Assembly: GCA_943369525.1 (NCBI GenBank)
Contig: CALRNL020000005.1
Coordinates: 62,001 to 126,000, forward strand
Reading direction: 5' to 3'
DNA: 64,000 nt
Source: BAIKAL-G1 sp943369525
GTDB lineage: Bacteria > Cyanobacteriota > Cyanobacteriia > PCC-6307 > Cyanobiaceae
Shown here: one piece after another, positions 35,621 through 46,998 of the stretch
Layout: the number at the start of each line of letters is the position of its first letter
Numbering within the stretch: position 1 is the stretch's first letter
Made by a program: the position numbers and the translations under genes
The notes under the pieces: generated by a model
Told to the model about the DNA's origin: nothing
Databases searched by the model: none
The model's input: the letters and a program-made list of their open reading frames with translations, nothing else

Positions 35621-36808
35621 TCAGGCCCCTTTGACAACCGCAATTCGGGCGGCGGCCCGATCGGCCCGCTGGCGGGCCTGCTCCGGGCTACTGCCGGCAG
35701 CGAGCACCACGCCCATGCGGCGCTGGGGGCGGGCTTCCGCCTTGCCAAACAGCAGCACCTGGGTGTCGTCCTCGGCGAGGGCCTGCTCCAGGCCCAGGTA
35801 GGCCACGGGCTCGCAGGCCAACTCGGCAAGGATCACCCGGCTGGCGGCGGCGGTGCTGCAGCGAATCTCCGGGATCGGCAGCTCCAGCACGGCCCGCAGA
35901 TGCAGTTCGAATTCACTCAGGTTCTGGCCCACCAGGGTGACCAGCCCCGTGTCATGGGGCCTGGGTGAAAGCTCGGAGAACACCACCTCCGGCCCGTCCT
36001 CGCCCTGGCACAGGAAGAATTCCACGCCAAACAGGCCCGTGCCGCCGAGGTTGTCGGTGATTGTGCGGGCCATGGCCTGGGCGGCGGCCAGCTGGGGCCA
36101 ATCCAGGTGGGCCGGCTGCCAGCTGCACTGGTAGTCGCCCCGTTCCTGCAGGTGGCCAATCGGCGGACAAAAGAGCGTGGGCCCCTGGGCCTGACGCACC
36201 GTGAGCAGGGTGATCTCCTGATCGAAGCGCAGAAACTCCTCAACGATCACGCGGGCGCCGCTGCCGCGGGCCCCGGCCAGGGCCGCCTCCCAGGCCGCCT
36301 CCAGGCCTTCGGGCCCCTCCACCACGCTCTGGCCCTTGCCCGAGGAGCTCATCACCGGCTTCACCACCACGGGCCAGCCGAGGGGTTCCGCCACCTCAGC
36401 CAGTTCGGCGGCGCTGGCGGCATAGGCGTAGCGGGCCGTGCGCAGGCCCAGCTCGCCGGCGGCCAGGTCGCGAATCCGGTCCCGGTTCATGGTTACGGCC
36501 GTGGCCCGGGCGGTGGGAATGATCCGGTGACCCTCCGCCTCCAGCTCGGCCAGGGCATCCACCGCCAGGGCCTCGATCTCGGGGATCACCACATCGGGGC
36601 GGTGCCGCCGCACCACCGCCTTAAGGGCCTCGGGATCGGACATCGCCACCACTTCGGCCACCTGGGCCACGGCCATGGCGGGCGCGCCGGCGTAGCGGTC
36701 CACGGCGATCACCTGGCAGCCGAGGCGCTGGGCGGCGATCGCCACCTCCTTGCCCAATTCACCGCTGCCCAGCAGCATCACCCGGCGGGGGAAGGGAAGG
36801 CCTGCCAT
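35621..36808 (-). CDS. purT: Formate-dependent phosphoribosylglycinamide formyltransferase
   Basis: Makes formyl-GAR from GAR, formate and ATP in purine synthesis. It is a 395-residue ATP-grasp enzyme. The N-terminal dinucleotide-like fold has VMLLGSGELGKEVAIAAQRL, the ATP-grasp centre WPVVVKPVMSSSGKGQSVV and EEFLRFDQEITLLTVR, and the metal-binding stretch GVEFFLCQGEDGPEVVFSELSPRPHDTGLVT. The ending (QRRMGVVLAAG) is standard. ATG 36808 begins right before the Rossmann strand. It is divergent from a 57-residue membrane protein gene 48 bases away. Confidence 0.95.
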   Translation of the reverse strand: MAGLPFPRRVMLLGSGELGKEVAIAAQRLGCQVIAVDRYAGAPAMAVAQVAEVVAMSDPEALKAVVRRHRPDVVIPEIEALAVDALAELEAEGHRIIPTARATAVTMNRDRIRDLAAGELGLRTARYAYAASAAELAEVAEPLGWPVVVKPVMSSSGKGQSVVEGPEGLEAAWEAALAGARGSGARVIVEEFLRFDQEITLLTVRQAQGPTLFCPPIGHLQERGDYQCSWQPAHLDWPQLAAAQAMARTITDNLGGTGLFGVEFFLCQGEDGPEVVFSELSPRPHDTGLVTLVGQNLSEFELHLRAVLELPIPEIRCSTAAASRVILAELACEPVAYLGLEQALAEDDTQVLLFGKAEARPQRRMGVVLAAGSSPEQARQRADRAAARIAVVKGA

Positions 36809-36856
36809 CGTCTGCAGCGAAGGGGATACTGACCTGATCCTGCCCCGCCAAGCCCC

Positions 36857-37030
36857 GTGTTGCTGTTCCCCTTACTCGGCTTCTCCACGGCGGGCGATGC
36901 CGCCTCAGGGCTGCTGTTTGGCTGGGACATCGCCGACCTGCAGAAGGGCGCGATCGTTTACCTAGCCCTCTCGTCCCTGGCCTTTGTGGTGGTTTGGGTG
37001 TGGGGCTACGTGCGCCGACCCAAGAACTAA
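36857..37030 (+). CDS. Small single-span membrane protein (57 aa)
   Basis: From a GTG at 36857 the frame reads LLFPLLGFSTAGDAASGLLF, GWDIADLQKGAIVYLALSS and FVVVWVWGYVRRPKN before TAA at 37030. It has one clear C-terminal membrane helix with a positive end, and the codon use matches the GC-rich neighbours. Small membrane proteins of this shape are common in picocyanobacteria, but no named family was recognised. It is divergent from purT. The start codon is a guess; a TTG follows directly. Confidence 0.55.
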   Translation: MLLFPLLGFSTAGDAASGLLFGWDIADLQKGAIVYLALSSLAFVVVWVWGYVRRPKN

Positions 37031-37070
37031 ACCGCCGGGCAGGGCCCCCAAGGGGCCGGGCCCGGGCGGC

Positions 37071-37316
37071 CTAGGCCAGTTCCGGCATCAAGGTGAGCTG
37101 GCGCACGGGCGGCTCCTCACTGACGAAGCCGTAGGCCTCAAACACCGCCGCATCGGCATGGGTGATGTGCTGGCCATCGGCATGGCGCTCCACCACAAAA
37201 CCTTCGGCGGCCATGCGCCGCATCAAGCCCGCGGCCTCCTCGAGCCGGGCGGCCATCGCATCGAGGCTGGCGCAGTCGGCGGTGAGGCCGGTTTCCTTCC
37301 AGGTGAAATAGGCCAT
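37071..37316 (-). CDS. Conserved-looking hypothetical protein (81 aa)
   Basis: A short soluble protein (MAYFTWKETGLTADCASLDA; EGFVVERHADGQHITHADAA; VFEAYGFVSEEPPVRQLTL). The alpha/beta alternation and codon use fit a real gene; the family was not recognised. ATG 37316. It is separated from mraY by about 220 bases that include tandem repeats. Confidence 0.6.
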   Translation of the reverse strand: MAYFTWKETGLTADCASLDAMAARLEEAAGLMRRMAAEGFVVERHADGQHITHADAAVFEAYGFVSEEPPVRQLTLMPELA

Positions 37317-37412
37317 GGCAGGGATCGGGGATGGTGAAGGCGGGGAGTCGGATCCACCGGCTGGCCTGGCACCGGCAGGCCTGGCGCAAAAGCCGGCTGG
37401 GTTGGCTGGGCT

Positions 37413-37530
37413 GACCGACTTACTTTGACCGACTTACTTTGGGCGAACTGGTTTGATCGAACTGGTTTAGGGGAACTGATTTAGGCCAACTGATAGGAAC
37501 GAACTGGGTTGGGCGACCTGGATTGGCCTG
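37413..37530. repeat. Degenerate short tandem repeats
   Basis: Units of 9-15 bases such as GACCGACTTACTTTG (twice) and GAACTGGTTT (with variants GAACTGATTT, CAACTGATAG, GAACTGGGTT) fill the space downstream of mraY. The arrangement resembles short tandemly repeated sequences of cyanobacterial genomes. No gene is present. Confidence 0.6.
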
Positions 37531-37538
37531 GGTTGGCC

Positions 37539-38627
37539 TCAGGGCACCAGCACCAGCCCCACCACTACCAGTAGCAAACTGCAGGCCCACAGGCCCACCA
37601 CCACCTGCTGTTCCGTGGCGCCGCCCAGCTCGAAGTGATGGTGCAGGGGTGCCATGCGGAACAGACGCTGGCCCTGGCCATCGGCCCCCTTGGTGGCCTT
37701 GAACACCCACACCTGCAGGATCACCGAGAGGGATTCGGCCAGAAACACCCCGCCCATCACCAGCAGGGGCCAGAGGCTGTTGCTGAGCAGGGCCACGGCC
37801 GCCAGGCAGGCCCCCATGGCCAGGGAGCCGGTGTCGCCCATGAACACCTTGGCGGGGTGGCGGTTCTGGACCAGGAACCCGAGCCAGGCGCCGGCCATGG
37901 CGGCGCAGAAGCCCGCCAGGGCTGGATCGCCATCGTGGCCGCGCAGCATCAGCTGCAGCCCCAGGCCCGTGAACACCACGGCGCCACAGCCGGCCGCCAG
38001 GCCATCGAGGCCATCGGTGAGGTTGGTGGCGTTGCTTTCGGCCAGAAACACAAACAGGCCCAGGGGCCAAATCAGCAGGCCCAGGGGCAGCAGCCAGCCC
38101 AGGGGCAAGGCCAGGTCGCTGGCCAGCTGGTGCTGCCAGGCGGCCCAGGCCAGGAAGGCCACCGCCGTGAGGGCCTGGAGCAGCAGCTTGCCGCGGGGCG
38201 ACAGGCCCTTGTTGGTGCGGCGAGTGAGGCTGCGCCAGTCATCGATGCCGCCGATCGCCAAATAGCTGAGGCTGATCGCCGCCACCGCCAGCAGGCGGCC
38301 ATCGGCTGGGGCCACCAGGCTGCCAACGATTAGGCCCGCCGGCACCACCAGCAGGCCACCCATGGTGGGGGTGCCGGCCTTGCCATGGTGGGATTGGGGC
38401 CCCTCTTCGCGAATCACCTGGCCCAACTTCAGGGCCCGCAAGCGCGGCACCCCCCAGCTGACCAGCAGGCCACTGACCAGGGCCCCAATCAGCAGGGGCA
38501 GGCTGAGCTGCAGGGCCTGGCCCAGCCAGTCGCTGAGGCCGCAGAGCACCAGCAGGATCAGGGCCAGAACAGCAGCGATCCGGCGGCTATTCCCCGGCAG
38601 CCGGGCCAGGAGTTGGGTGAAGGCCAA
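37539..38627 (-). CDS. mraY: Phospho-N-acetylmuramoyl-pentapeptide transferase
   Basis: Joins UDP-MurNAc-pentapeptide to undecaprenyl phosphate, making lipid I at the inner membrane. It is a 362-residue protein with about ten membrane helices. Family motifs: SHHGKAGTPTMGGLL, the catalytic IDDWRSLTRRTNKGLSP, NATNLTDGLDGLAAG, FMGDTGSLAMG and the APLHHHFELGG loop. ATG 38627 precedes the first helices. A DUF3134 gene lies upstream on the same strand. Confidence 0.96.
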   Translation of the reverse strand: MAFTQLLARLPGNSRRIAAVLALILLVLCGLSDWLGQALQLSLPLLIGALVSGLLVSWGVPRLRALKLGQVIREEGPQSHHGKAGTPTMGGLLVVPAGLIVGSLVAPADGRLLAVAAISLSYLAIGGIDDWRSLTRRTNKGLSPRGKLLLQALTAVAFLAWAAWQHQLASDLALPLGWLLPLGLLIWPLGLFVFLAESNATNLTDGLDGLAAGCGAVVFTGLGLQLMLRGHDGDPALAGFCAAMAGAWLGFLVQNRHPAKVFMGDTGSLAMGACLAAVALLSNSLWPLLVMGGVFLAESLSVILQVWVFKATKGADGQGQRLFRMAPLHHHFELGGATEQQVVVGLWACSLLLVVVGLVLVP

Positions 38628-38797
38628 GGGGACTGGAAGGACTGGGCCCAGTCTTCCTCAGGCTTCGGCCTCGGAGTAGGGGCTAAAGGGGGGAAGCCAG
38701 CAGGCCAACGCTCCTTAGCAGGGGGCTGGAGGTGCCCCCAGGCACCGAAACCTTGCGGTTCAGGTGCCCAACAGGCCTGGCGCTCCGTTGCCGAAAC

Positions 38798-39064
38798 TCA
38801 ATCTTCCCAGTCTTCTTCGGACTGCTCGTCGGCGGGGTTGTAATCCTCCTTCTCACCCATGAGGGCGGAGAGCTCCTCCTCTTCCACCGTGCTCACATCA
38901 GCCGAGGCGGTTTCCTCGTCGGCCACCAGCCGGCCACTGGACTCCAGCCAGCTCAACAGGTCGGGCTCTTCGCGAAGGGGCAGCACCGGCGCCATCTCGC
39001 TGCGGCCGTAGCGGGTCAGCGAGGGGTTGATGCTGTCAAGGTTGCTGAGGCTGAGGTTGCTCAT
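38798..39064 (-). CDS. DUF3134 family protein (88 aa)
   Basis: An acidic, cyanobacteria-specific small protein. The conserved part is NPSLTRYGRSEMAPVLPLRE and PDLLSWLESSGRLVADEE. The tail is strongly acidic (EEEELSALMGEKEDYNPADE). The open frame continues far upstream, but the family starts at MSNLSLSNLDSINPSL, hence ATG 39064. Function unknown. It is divergent from a small membrane protein gene. Confidence 0.8.
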   Translation of the reverse strand: MSNLSLSNLDSINPSLTRYGRSEMAPVLPLREEPDLLSWLESSGRLVADEETASADVSTVEEEELSALMGEKEDYNPADEQSEEDWED

Positions 39065-39131
39065 TATCTGCTCCAGGGCACCCGGCAATGGGCTGAACTG
39101 AACCCGATCCACGATCCTAACCGAGGCCCCG

Positions 39132-39394
39132 TTGCACGACCCGTTGAGCAGCCCCCGAACCAAACTTGTGGCGGTCTGGCTGGCGGCCCTGCTCTTGAGC
39201 GGCGGCCTGGCCTGGGCGGGGCAGCGCTGGCCCGAACCGCTCCCCATCGACCTGGGCTGGGTGGTAGCCCTGGTGCTGGTGCCGCCGGCCCTGATGGGTT
39301 TTTGGCTGCTGCTCGGCTGGAATTCGGGGACCGGCGACCCGGGGGCTACCGGCGACGGGGGAGAATCGCTCCATTCCGGCAAGGAGCAACAGGG

Positions 39395-39398
<4 letters not shown>
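39132..39398 (+). CDS. Two-helix membrane hypothetical protein
   Basis: About 88 residues with two hydrophobic segments (LVAVWLAALLLSGGLAWAG and WVVALVLVPPALMGFWLLLG) and a hydrophilic tail. No ATG exists; TTG 39132 or TTG 39144 are candidate starts. Its stop overlaps the argG start as ATGA, which supports translation and coupling to argG. Function unknown. Confidence 0.6.
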
Positions 39399-40624
<1,226 letters not shown>

Positions 40625-40685
40625 CCAGGGCGAGCCCCCCAGGCCTCAGGCCAGGACCAGCCACCTAAGGGCCCCGGCCCACCTG

Positions 40686-41474
40686 CTAGAGGGCTCCTGA
40701 TCCAGGCTCCCGGCCTAGCTGGCGCCGGGTTGCCAGGTTCAGCACGCGCCGCCAGGCCAGGCGGCCCAGGGGCTGAATGGGGCCGGTTGGAGCCCGATCG
40801 GTTCCCAGGGGATCGGCGGCAGCTTGATCGGACAACCCTTGATTGGATGTCCCTTGATCCAAAGCTGCTTGATCCGAAGCTGCTTGATCCGAAGCTGCCT
40901 GATCCAAAGCTGCTTGATCCAAAGCCACTTGATCAGATGACCCCTTTTCCGCTGGGGGTTGATCCGCTAGCCGATGGTCCAGGCCTGCTGCCGCCGCCTG
41001 GGCCGGCGGCAGCAGCAGCTGGAGGCGCTGCCTAAGGACGTGGTTGTCGTCGCTGAGGAGGCGTTGGCGGTCCAGCAGGGGCTGGAGCCGCTCGGCAAAT
41101 TTGCGTTCAAAAATCCCCGGCAACTCGACGACCAGCTGGTCCAGCTCCGCCAGCTGCTCCAGGCCCTGGGCCAGCTCCTGGCGGGCAGCCTCCAGGGCCG
41201 CAGAGCCAGCCGGGGGTGCCGCCACCGCCGGGGGTGGGGAGCTCGCAAGCTCGGGGTGGGGCTGGTCCGGGGGGGATGGCTGCTCCAGGGGACCGGGGCA
41301 CGGGAACGGTTCCAATCTTCGCCAGGACCGGGACCGGTTGGGGCCAGGCCGGGCCGCACTCCAGGCCCCGGGCCCAAGCCAAGCCGCGCCCGGGTCCCCC
41401 AAGCCCGGCAACGCCCAGGGGCTAGGGCGACGGATTCCAGCAAGGCGCCCAAAGCCACGGCACCCCCAGCACAA
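40686..41474 (-). CDS. Coiled-coil hypothetical protein with DQAA-type pentapeptide repeats
   Basis: The conserved core is a helical segment (ALEAARQELAQGLEQLAELD, VVELPGIFERKFAERLQPLL, DRQRLLSDDNHVLRQRLQLL) that looks like a coiled coil of the picocyanobacterial gene usually found near rpsF. It is followed by repeats of the type xDQAA (ALDQA-ASDQA-ASDQA-ALDQ), encoded by a 15-bp tandem repeat. The N-terminal 80 residues are Pro/Trp/Gly-rich and doubtful, so the true start could lie well inside (no good ATG). Function unknown. Confidence 0.55.
   Translation of the reverse strand: MCWGCRGFGRLAGIRRPSPWALPGLGDPGAAWLGPGAWSAARPGPNRSRSWRRLEPFPCPGPLEQPSPPDQPHPELASSPPPAVAAPPAGSAALEAARQELAQGLEQLAELDQLVVELPGIFERKFAERLQPLLDRQRLLSDDNHVLRQRLQLLLPPAQAAAAGLDHRLADQPPAEKGSSDQVALDQAALDQAASDQAASDQAALDQGTSNQGLSDQAAADPLGTDRAPTGPIQPLGRLAWRRVLNLATRRQLGREPGSGAL
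40823..40945. repeat. 15-bp tandem repeat inside a coding region
   Basis: Copies of GCTTGATCCGAAGCT and close variants (GCTTGATCCAAAGCT, GCCTGATCCAAAGCT) run head to tail. Each codes five residues of the coiled-coil protein on the minus strand, so copy number can change without a frameshift. Confidence 0.75.
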
Positions 41475-41537
41475 AAACCCCCAGACCGCATCCAGCGGCC
41501 CGGGGGCAAAGGCACCAGGCAGGAGCCCGGGGAAGCC

Positions 41538-41909
41538 TCAGGCTTCGACGGTTTCCAGGGCAGCCGCTTCGGTGGTAGCAGCGGGAATGGGGCCCGTGCG
41601 GGGGGCGGGCAGGGGGCCTTCCTGCTTGACGGTGAGATAGCGGATCACGTCTTCGCTGAGGCGCATGGCCCGCTCCAGGGTGGCCACCTGCTGGCCATCG
41701 CCGTTGTGGGTGAGCTGCACGTAGATGCCTTCCTTGTGGCCAGCGATCGTGTAGGCCAGGCGACGCTTACCGCGCATTTGGGTGTCGAGAACCTCGGCGC
41801 CGGCCTCGGTCACCAGGTCGCGGTACTTGCTGACATGGGTTTCCACCTCTTCCTCCGGGATGTCCGGACGAAGGATGTACATGGTTTCGTAGTAGGGCTT
41901 CTGGGACAT
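41538..41909 (-). CDS. rpsF: 30S ribosomal protein S6
   Basis: Small-subunit ribosomal protein. MSQKPYYETMYILRPDIPEE opens the ferredoxin-like fold, followed by MRGKRRLAYTIAGHKEG and LERAMRLSEDVIRYLTVKQE. Its 123 residues include an acidic/Ala-rich C-terminal tail typical of cyanobacterial S6. The frame is open upstream to 41978, but ATG 41909 matches the family start. Confidence 0.96.
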   Translation of the reverse strand: MSQKPYYETMYILRPDIPEEEVETHVSKYRDLVTEAGAEVLDTQMRGKRRLAYTIAGHKEGIYVQLTHNGDGQQVATLERAMRLSEDVIRYLTVKQEGPLPAPRTGPIPAATTEAAALETVEA

Positions 41910-42050
41910 GACTGGAACGATCCGACTTGGACGAGGGCTGGCGGCCTGGGTGCGGGCTGCCAACGGCGGATTGCCCAATGTATCGCGGCAGGGGGCCTGG
42001 CTCCTGCTGGTCAGGCCCGCCGCCCCTGCTGGCCCGCCCCCGGGGGCCGG

Positions 42051-42518
42051 TCAATAGAGCTGCATGCGCACGGCCTCGGAGAGGCTGGGGATCTCGGCCT
42101 GGCGGCCCCGCAGGCACTCAACGATCGCGAACACCACCAGCACCAACACCCCCATAAACACGGTGTTGCTGAGGGTGCGCACCGCAAAGCCGCCGCCCAG
42201 GGGCGCCAGCAGCACGGAGAAGGCCAGCGACACCACCACCAGCACGATGTCGACCAGGATCGCCTGCAGCACGTGGAAGCGCAGGTAGTAGGGCACCTTC
42301 TGGTTGCGCACCACGGCCAGGTAGAGCGCCAGGAACAGCAGGAAGCCGCCAAAGGGCACCACCTGCTCCACCATCAGCACGGGCAGGGCCGGCAGGGTGA
42401 GCCACTGCAGGGGCGGAAACAGGGGGAACAGGTAGCGGCCGAAGGGCACCCCATCGCTCCAGGGCAGCAGGTAGGCCAGCAGGGCCAACAGCCGTTGCCA
42501 GATCGGAATCGACGCCAT
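42051..42518 (-). CDS. Tic20/Ycf60 family membrane protein
   Basis: A 155-residue protein with four membrane helices. Motifs: RLLALLAYLLPWSDGVPFG, FLALYLAVVRNQKVPYYLRF and HVLQAILVDIVLVVV, the pattern of Tic20-like proteins related to the chloroplast import component. In cyanobacteria its role is not established. ATG 42518. It lies between aroE and rpsF on the same strand. Confidence 0.88.
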   Translation of the reverse strand: MASIPIWQRLLALLAYLLPWSDGVPFGRYLFPLFPPLQWLTLPALPVLMVEQVVPFGGFLLFLALYLAVVRNQKVPYYLRFHVLQAILVDIVLVVVSLAFSVLLAPLGGGFAVRTLSNTVFMGVLVLVVFAIVECLRGRQAEIPSLSEAVRMQLY

Positions 42519-42706
42519 GGAGAAGGGAAGCTCTAGCCAGGCTAGAACCGCCGGGCCACGCTCCAGGCCCAGCCAAGACAGGACGCGCCTATCTGGATGG
42601 CGCCTGTCTGGGACTCAAGCTTGGTGCTGGTTCTGGTTCTGGGTCTTGATCTGGATCTGGACCTAGGCCCAAGCTCCTAAACCGGCTCCGGGGCCGTGGC
42701 TCGGCT

Positions 42707-43678
42707 TCAGCCGCGATCCAATTCGGCCAGGGCGGCCTGGCGCATGGCCTCCACCGGGATCTCCGCCAGGCCAGTCCAGTGGCGCAGGGCGGCGGCCCCC
42801 TGCTGGATGAGCATCTCCAAGCCATCGAGGCTTGGGCAACCACGGGCGGCCGCCTGGCGCAGCAGCGGGGTCGGCCGGGGCGTGTAGATCAGGTCGTAGA
42901 CCAGGGTTTGGGGCTGGAGGGCCGCCAGCTCCAGGGCGCCCAAAGGGCAGCGCTCGGCGGCGGCGGGATCGGTGGCAGAGGCCATCCCCACCGGCGTTGT
43001 GTTCACGACCAGATCGGCCCCGGCCACGGCGGCTGCCAGGGAACGTGCCGGCTGGTCAGGGGCGAGAAGCAGGCCAGCTCCCGCCCCGCCGGGGCCATCC
43101 CCGCAGCCCGGCGGCCCGCCCCAGGCCAGGCCCTCCAGCCGGGTGGCCCCGGACCAGCCGCCGCAGGTGGCGAGAAAGGCCGCCAGGGCCGCGGGTTGGC
43201 GGCCAGCCACCAAGATCGTGTCCAAGCCCAACTCCACCAGGCCGGCCACCACGGCCAGGGCGCTGCCGCCGCAGCCGAGCACCAGGGCCCGCTTGCCCGT
43301 CCAGGGGCTAAAGGCGCCGCTGCGCAGGGGGGCCAGGAAGCCCTCGCCATCGGTGTTGGTGCCAAACCAACCCCCGCCGGCCCGGGGCACCAGGGTGTTC
43401 ACCGCCCCGAGCCGGGCGGCCAGGGGGCTGAGCTCCGCCACCAGGGACACCACCGCCTGCTTATGGGGGATGGTGACGTTGAGGCCCAAGCAGCCCACCG
43501 CCTCCAGGCCATCAAGCACCTGCTCCAGGCGCTCCGGCGGCGCCGGCAGGGCCAGATACACCCAGTTCAGGCCCAATTCGGCCAGGGCGGCGTTGTGCAT
43601 GGCCGGCGAAAGGCTGTGGCGCACCGGATTGCCGAGAACGCCCACCAGGGCAGTGGCTCCTGTGATGGCTGCTGGCAT
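42707..43678 (-). CDS. aroE: Shikimate dehydrogenase
   Basis: Reduces 3-dehydroshikimate with NADPH in aromatic amino acid synthesis. Substrate-binding motif GVLGNPVRHSLSPAMHNAAL, catalytic Lys in NVTIPHKQAVV, and the NADP site LVLGCGGSALAVVAGL are present, then PLVYDLIYTPRPTPLLRQA-type C-terminal sequence with DGLEMLIQQGAAAL. ATG 43678 begins one strand before the substrate motif; the frame is open to 43771, but that part is Pro/Thr-rich and unlikely to be translated. Divergent from dnaK. Confidence 0.94.
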   Translation of the reverse strand: MPAAITGATALVGVLGNPVRHSLSPAMHNAALAELGLNWVYLALPAPPERLEQVLDGLEAVGCLGLNVTIPHKQAVVSLVAELSPLAARLGAVNTLVPRAGGGWFGTNTDGEGFLAPLRSGAFSPWTGKRALVLGCGGSALAVVAGLVELGLDTILVAGRQPAALAAFLATCGGWSGATRLEGLAWGGPPGCGDGPGGAGAGLLLAPDQPARSLAAAVAGADLVVNTTPVGMASATDPAAAERCPLGALELAALQPQTLVYDLIYTPRPTPLLRQAAARGCPSLDGLEMLIQQGAAALRHWTGLAEIPVEAMRQAALAELDRG

Positions 43679-43832
43679 TGGTGATGGGTGGGGGTTGGTG
43701 GAGGCGGTGGAGGTGGGGGGTGGCGCCTGGGGCACGGCGGCAGGCGGCACCGTACGGGCCGGGTTCGGCAACCACCCCTAGCCCCCCGTGGGGGCCACTG
43801 CTGAGGATGCGGTCAGTTCAAAACCCTCATTC

Positions 43833-43838
43833 AGGAGG
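43833..43838 (+). promoter_or_regulatory. Strong ribosome-binding site of dnaK
   Basis: AGGAGG ends nine bases before the ATG at 43848. It fixes the dnaK start although the frame is open upstream. Confidence 0.8.
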
Positions 43839-43847
43839 TTGCTATCC

Positions 43848-45743
<1,896 letters not shown>

Positions 45744-45783
45744 GAGGCGGGCAGCGGCCGCTGCCCCCGATCCATCCGGCTTC

Positions 45784-45807
45784 AGCCCCCCATTGGGGGG
45801 CTTTTTT
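45784..45807 (+). terminator. Rho-independent terminator of dnaK
   Basis: Stem AGCCCCCC (45784-45791) and GGGGGGCT (45795-45802) with a 3-base ATT loop, followed by six Ts. It lies 40 bases after the dnaK stop. Confidence 0.92.
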
Positions 45808-45816
45808 CATGGGCTT

Positions 45817-46926
45817 TCAGGGGCCAGCGGCAATTTGGTCGGCGGCCCATTCGGCGCTGGCGGGGGCCAGCAGCACGCCATTGCGGTAGTGGCCAGAGAG
45901 CAGCAGCAGGCCCGGTTCCAAGACTTCAAGCAGGGGCGCCGGCCGGCCCACGGGCCTGGCCCGCAGGCCCTGCCAGCTGCCCAGGGGCGTGGCGGCCCGA
46001 AGCCAGTCGGGGGCATGGCCGTTGAGCAGGCGCAGGTCTGCGAGGGCGGCGGGATCGCCGGGGGCGCCGGCGACCCAATCCGGCTCCAGCGTGGCCCCCA
46101 GCCAGAGGCGACCCCCCGGCCGGGGCACCAGGTTGATGCCCTGCCACACCAGCGAGCCGGGCCACAGGTCGGCGTTGCAGCCGGCAGGCAACTGGAGCTC
46201 CAGGGCCTGGCCCAACACCGGCGCCAGGGGCCGCTGGTGGCCCAGGGGCTCCAGCAGGGCGGCACTGGCCAGGCCGGCGCAAACCAGCAGCCAGGGGGTC
46301 TCCAGGCGGGGGCCGCTGGCCAACTGCACCCGCCAGCGTTTGGTGCCACCGGTGGCATGGGCGCCTGGAGTGCCATCGGCGCCGGAGCTGGCCCCGATCG
46401 CCTCGGCGCGATCGCAAACCAGCTCCAGGCCCCGGTTCAGGGCGTCCTGGAGCAGGCGCTGGCGGCTGGCGATCGGATCGAGTTGGCCGTCTAGGGGCGA
46501 CAGCAGCCCGCCCAAGGCGGCCTGGGGCAGCTGGGGCCGCAGCGAGGCCAGCTCCTCTTGGCTGAGGAGGCGCAAGGGAAAGCCCCTGGCCTGGCGCTCC
46601 AGCACCAGCCGTTGCTGGAGCGCCAACTCCTGGGGATCGGCCGCCAGTTGCAGCAGCCCGGGCCGCTGGGGCAGGGCCGACCCCCGCTCGGCCAGCTGGT
46701 CGCCCCACTGCTGCCAGAGCTGCAGGGAGCGCTGGCGCAGGCGCCAGCCGCGGCCGCTGCTGCGCCGATACACCTGGGCCATCAGCAGCCCCAGGGCGGC
46801 CCTGGTGCCGGCATCGGCCGCTTGCTCGCCGGCGCCGCCGGGATCCACCAGGCAAACCGCATGGCCCCGGTTAAGCAGCAGCCAGGCCGCAGCCACGCCA
46901 ACCAAACCAGCCCCAAGCACGGTCAC
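45817..46926 (-). CDS. FAD-dependent amino acid oxidase-like protein (ThiO/DAO type)
   Basis: A 369-residue flavoprotein. The N-terminal dinucleotide motif TVLGAGLVGVAAAWLLLNRG is followed by LLSPLDGQLDP, LLVCAGLASAALLEPLG and the C-terminal LLLLSGHYRNGVLLAPA, which places the flavin-binding loop like that of glycine oxidase ThiO (H-x-R-N-G). It probably oxidises glycine or another amine to an imine, possibly for thiazole/thiamine synthesis; the symbol is left open. The start is a GTG at 46926. Confidence 0.8.
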   Translation of the reverse strand: MTVLGAGLVGVAAAWLLLNRGHAVCLVDPGGAGEQAADAGTRAALGLLMAQVYRRSSGRGWRLRQRSLQLWQQWGDQLAERGSALPQRPGLLQLAADPQELALQQRLVLERQARGFPLRLLSQEELASLRPQLPQAALGGLLSPLDGQLDPIASRQRLLQDALNRGLELVCDRAEAIGASSGADGTPGAHATGGTKRWRVQLASGPRLETPWLLVCAGLASAALLEPLGHQRPLAPVLGQALELQLPAGCNADLWPGSLVWQGINLVPRPGGRLWLGATLEPDWVAGAPGDPAALADLRLLNGHAPDWLRAATPLGSWQGLRARPVGRPAPLLEVLEPGLLLLSGHYRNGVLLAPASAEWAADQIAAGP

Positions 46927-46998
46927 CGCTGCGGGCGGACCGGACTTGGGGCTGGTGGGTGCGATCGGGTCGATCTGATCAGCCGGGGCAGCCAGGGA

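Noticed and set aside
37413..37530. Possible CRISPR-like array downstream of mraY
   Set aside because: No regular repeat-spacer spacing, and units are short and degenerate.
40823..40945. Possible CRISPR-like array
   Set aside because: Units are 15 bp head to tail with no spacers and lie inside a coding region.
40974..42536. 520-codon plus-strand frame across the coiled-coil gene, rpsF and tic20
   Set aside because: Antisense to three recognisable minus-strand genes; Gly/Gln/His-rich with no motif.
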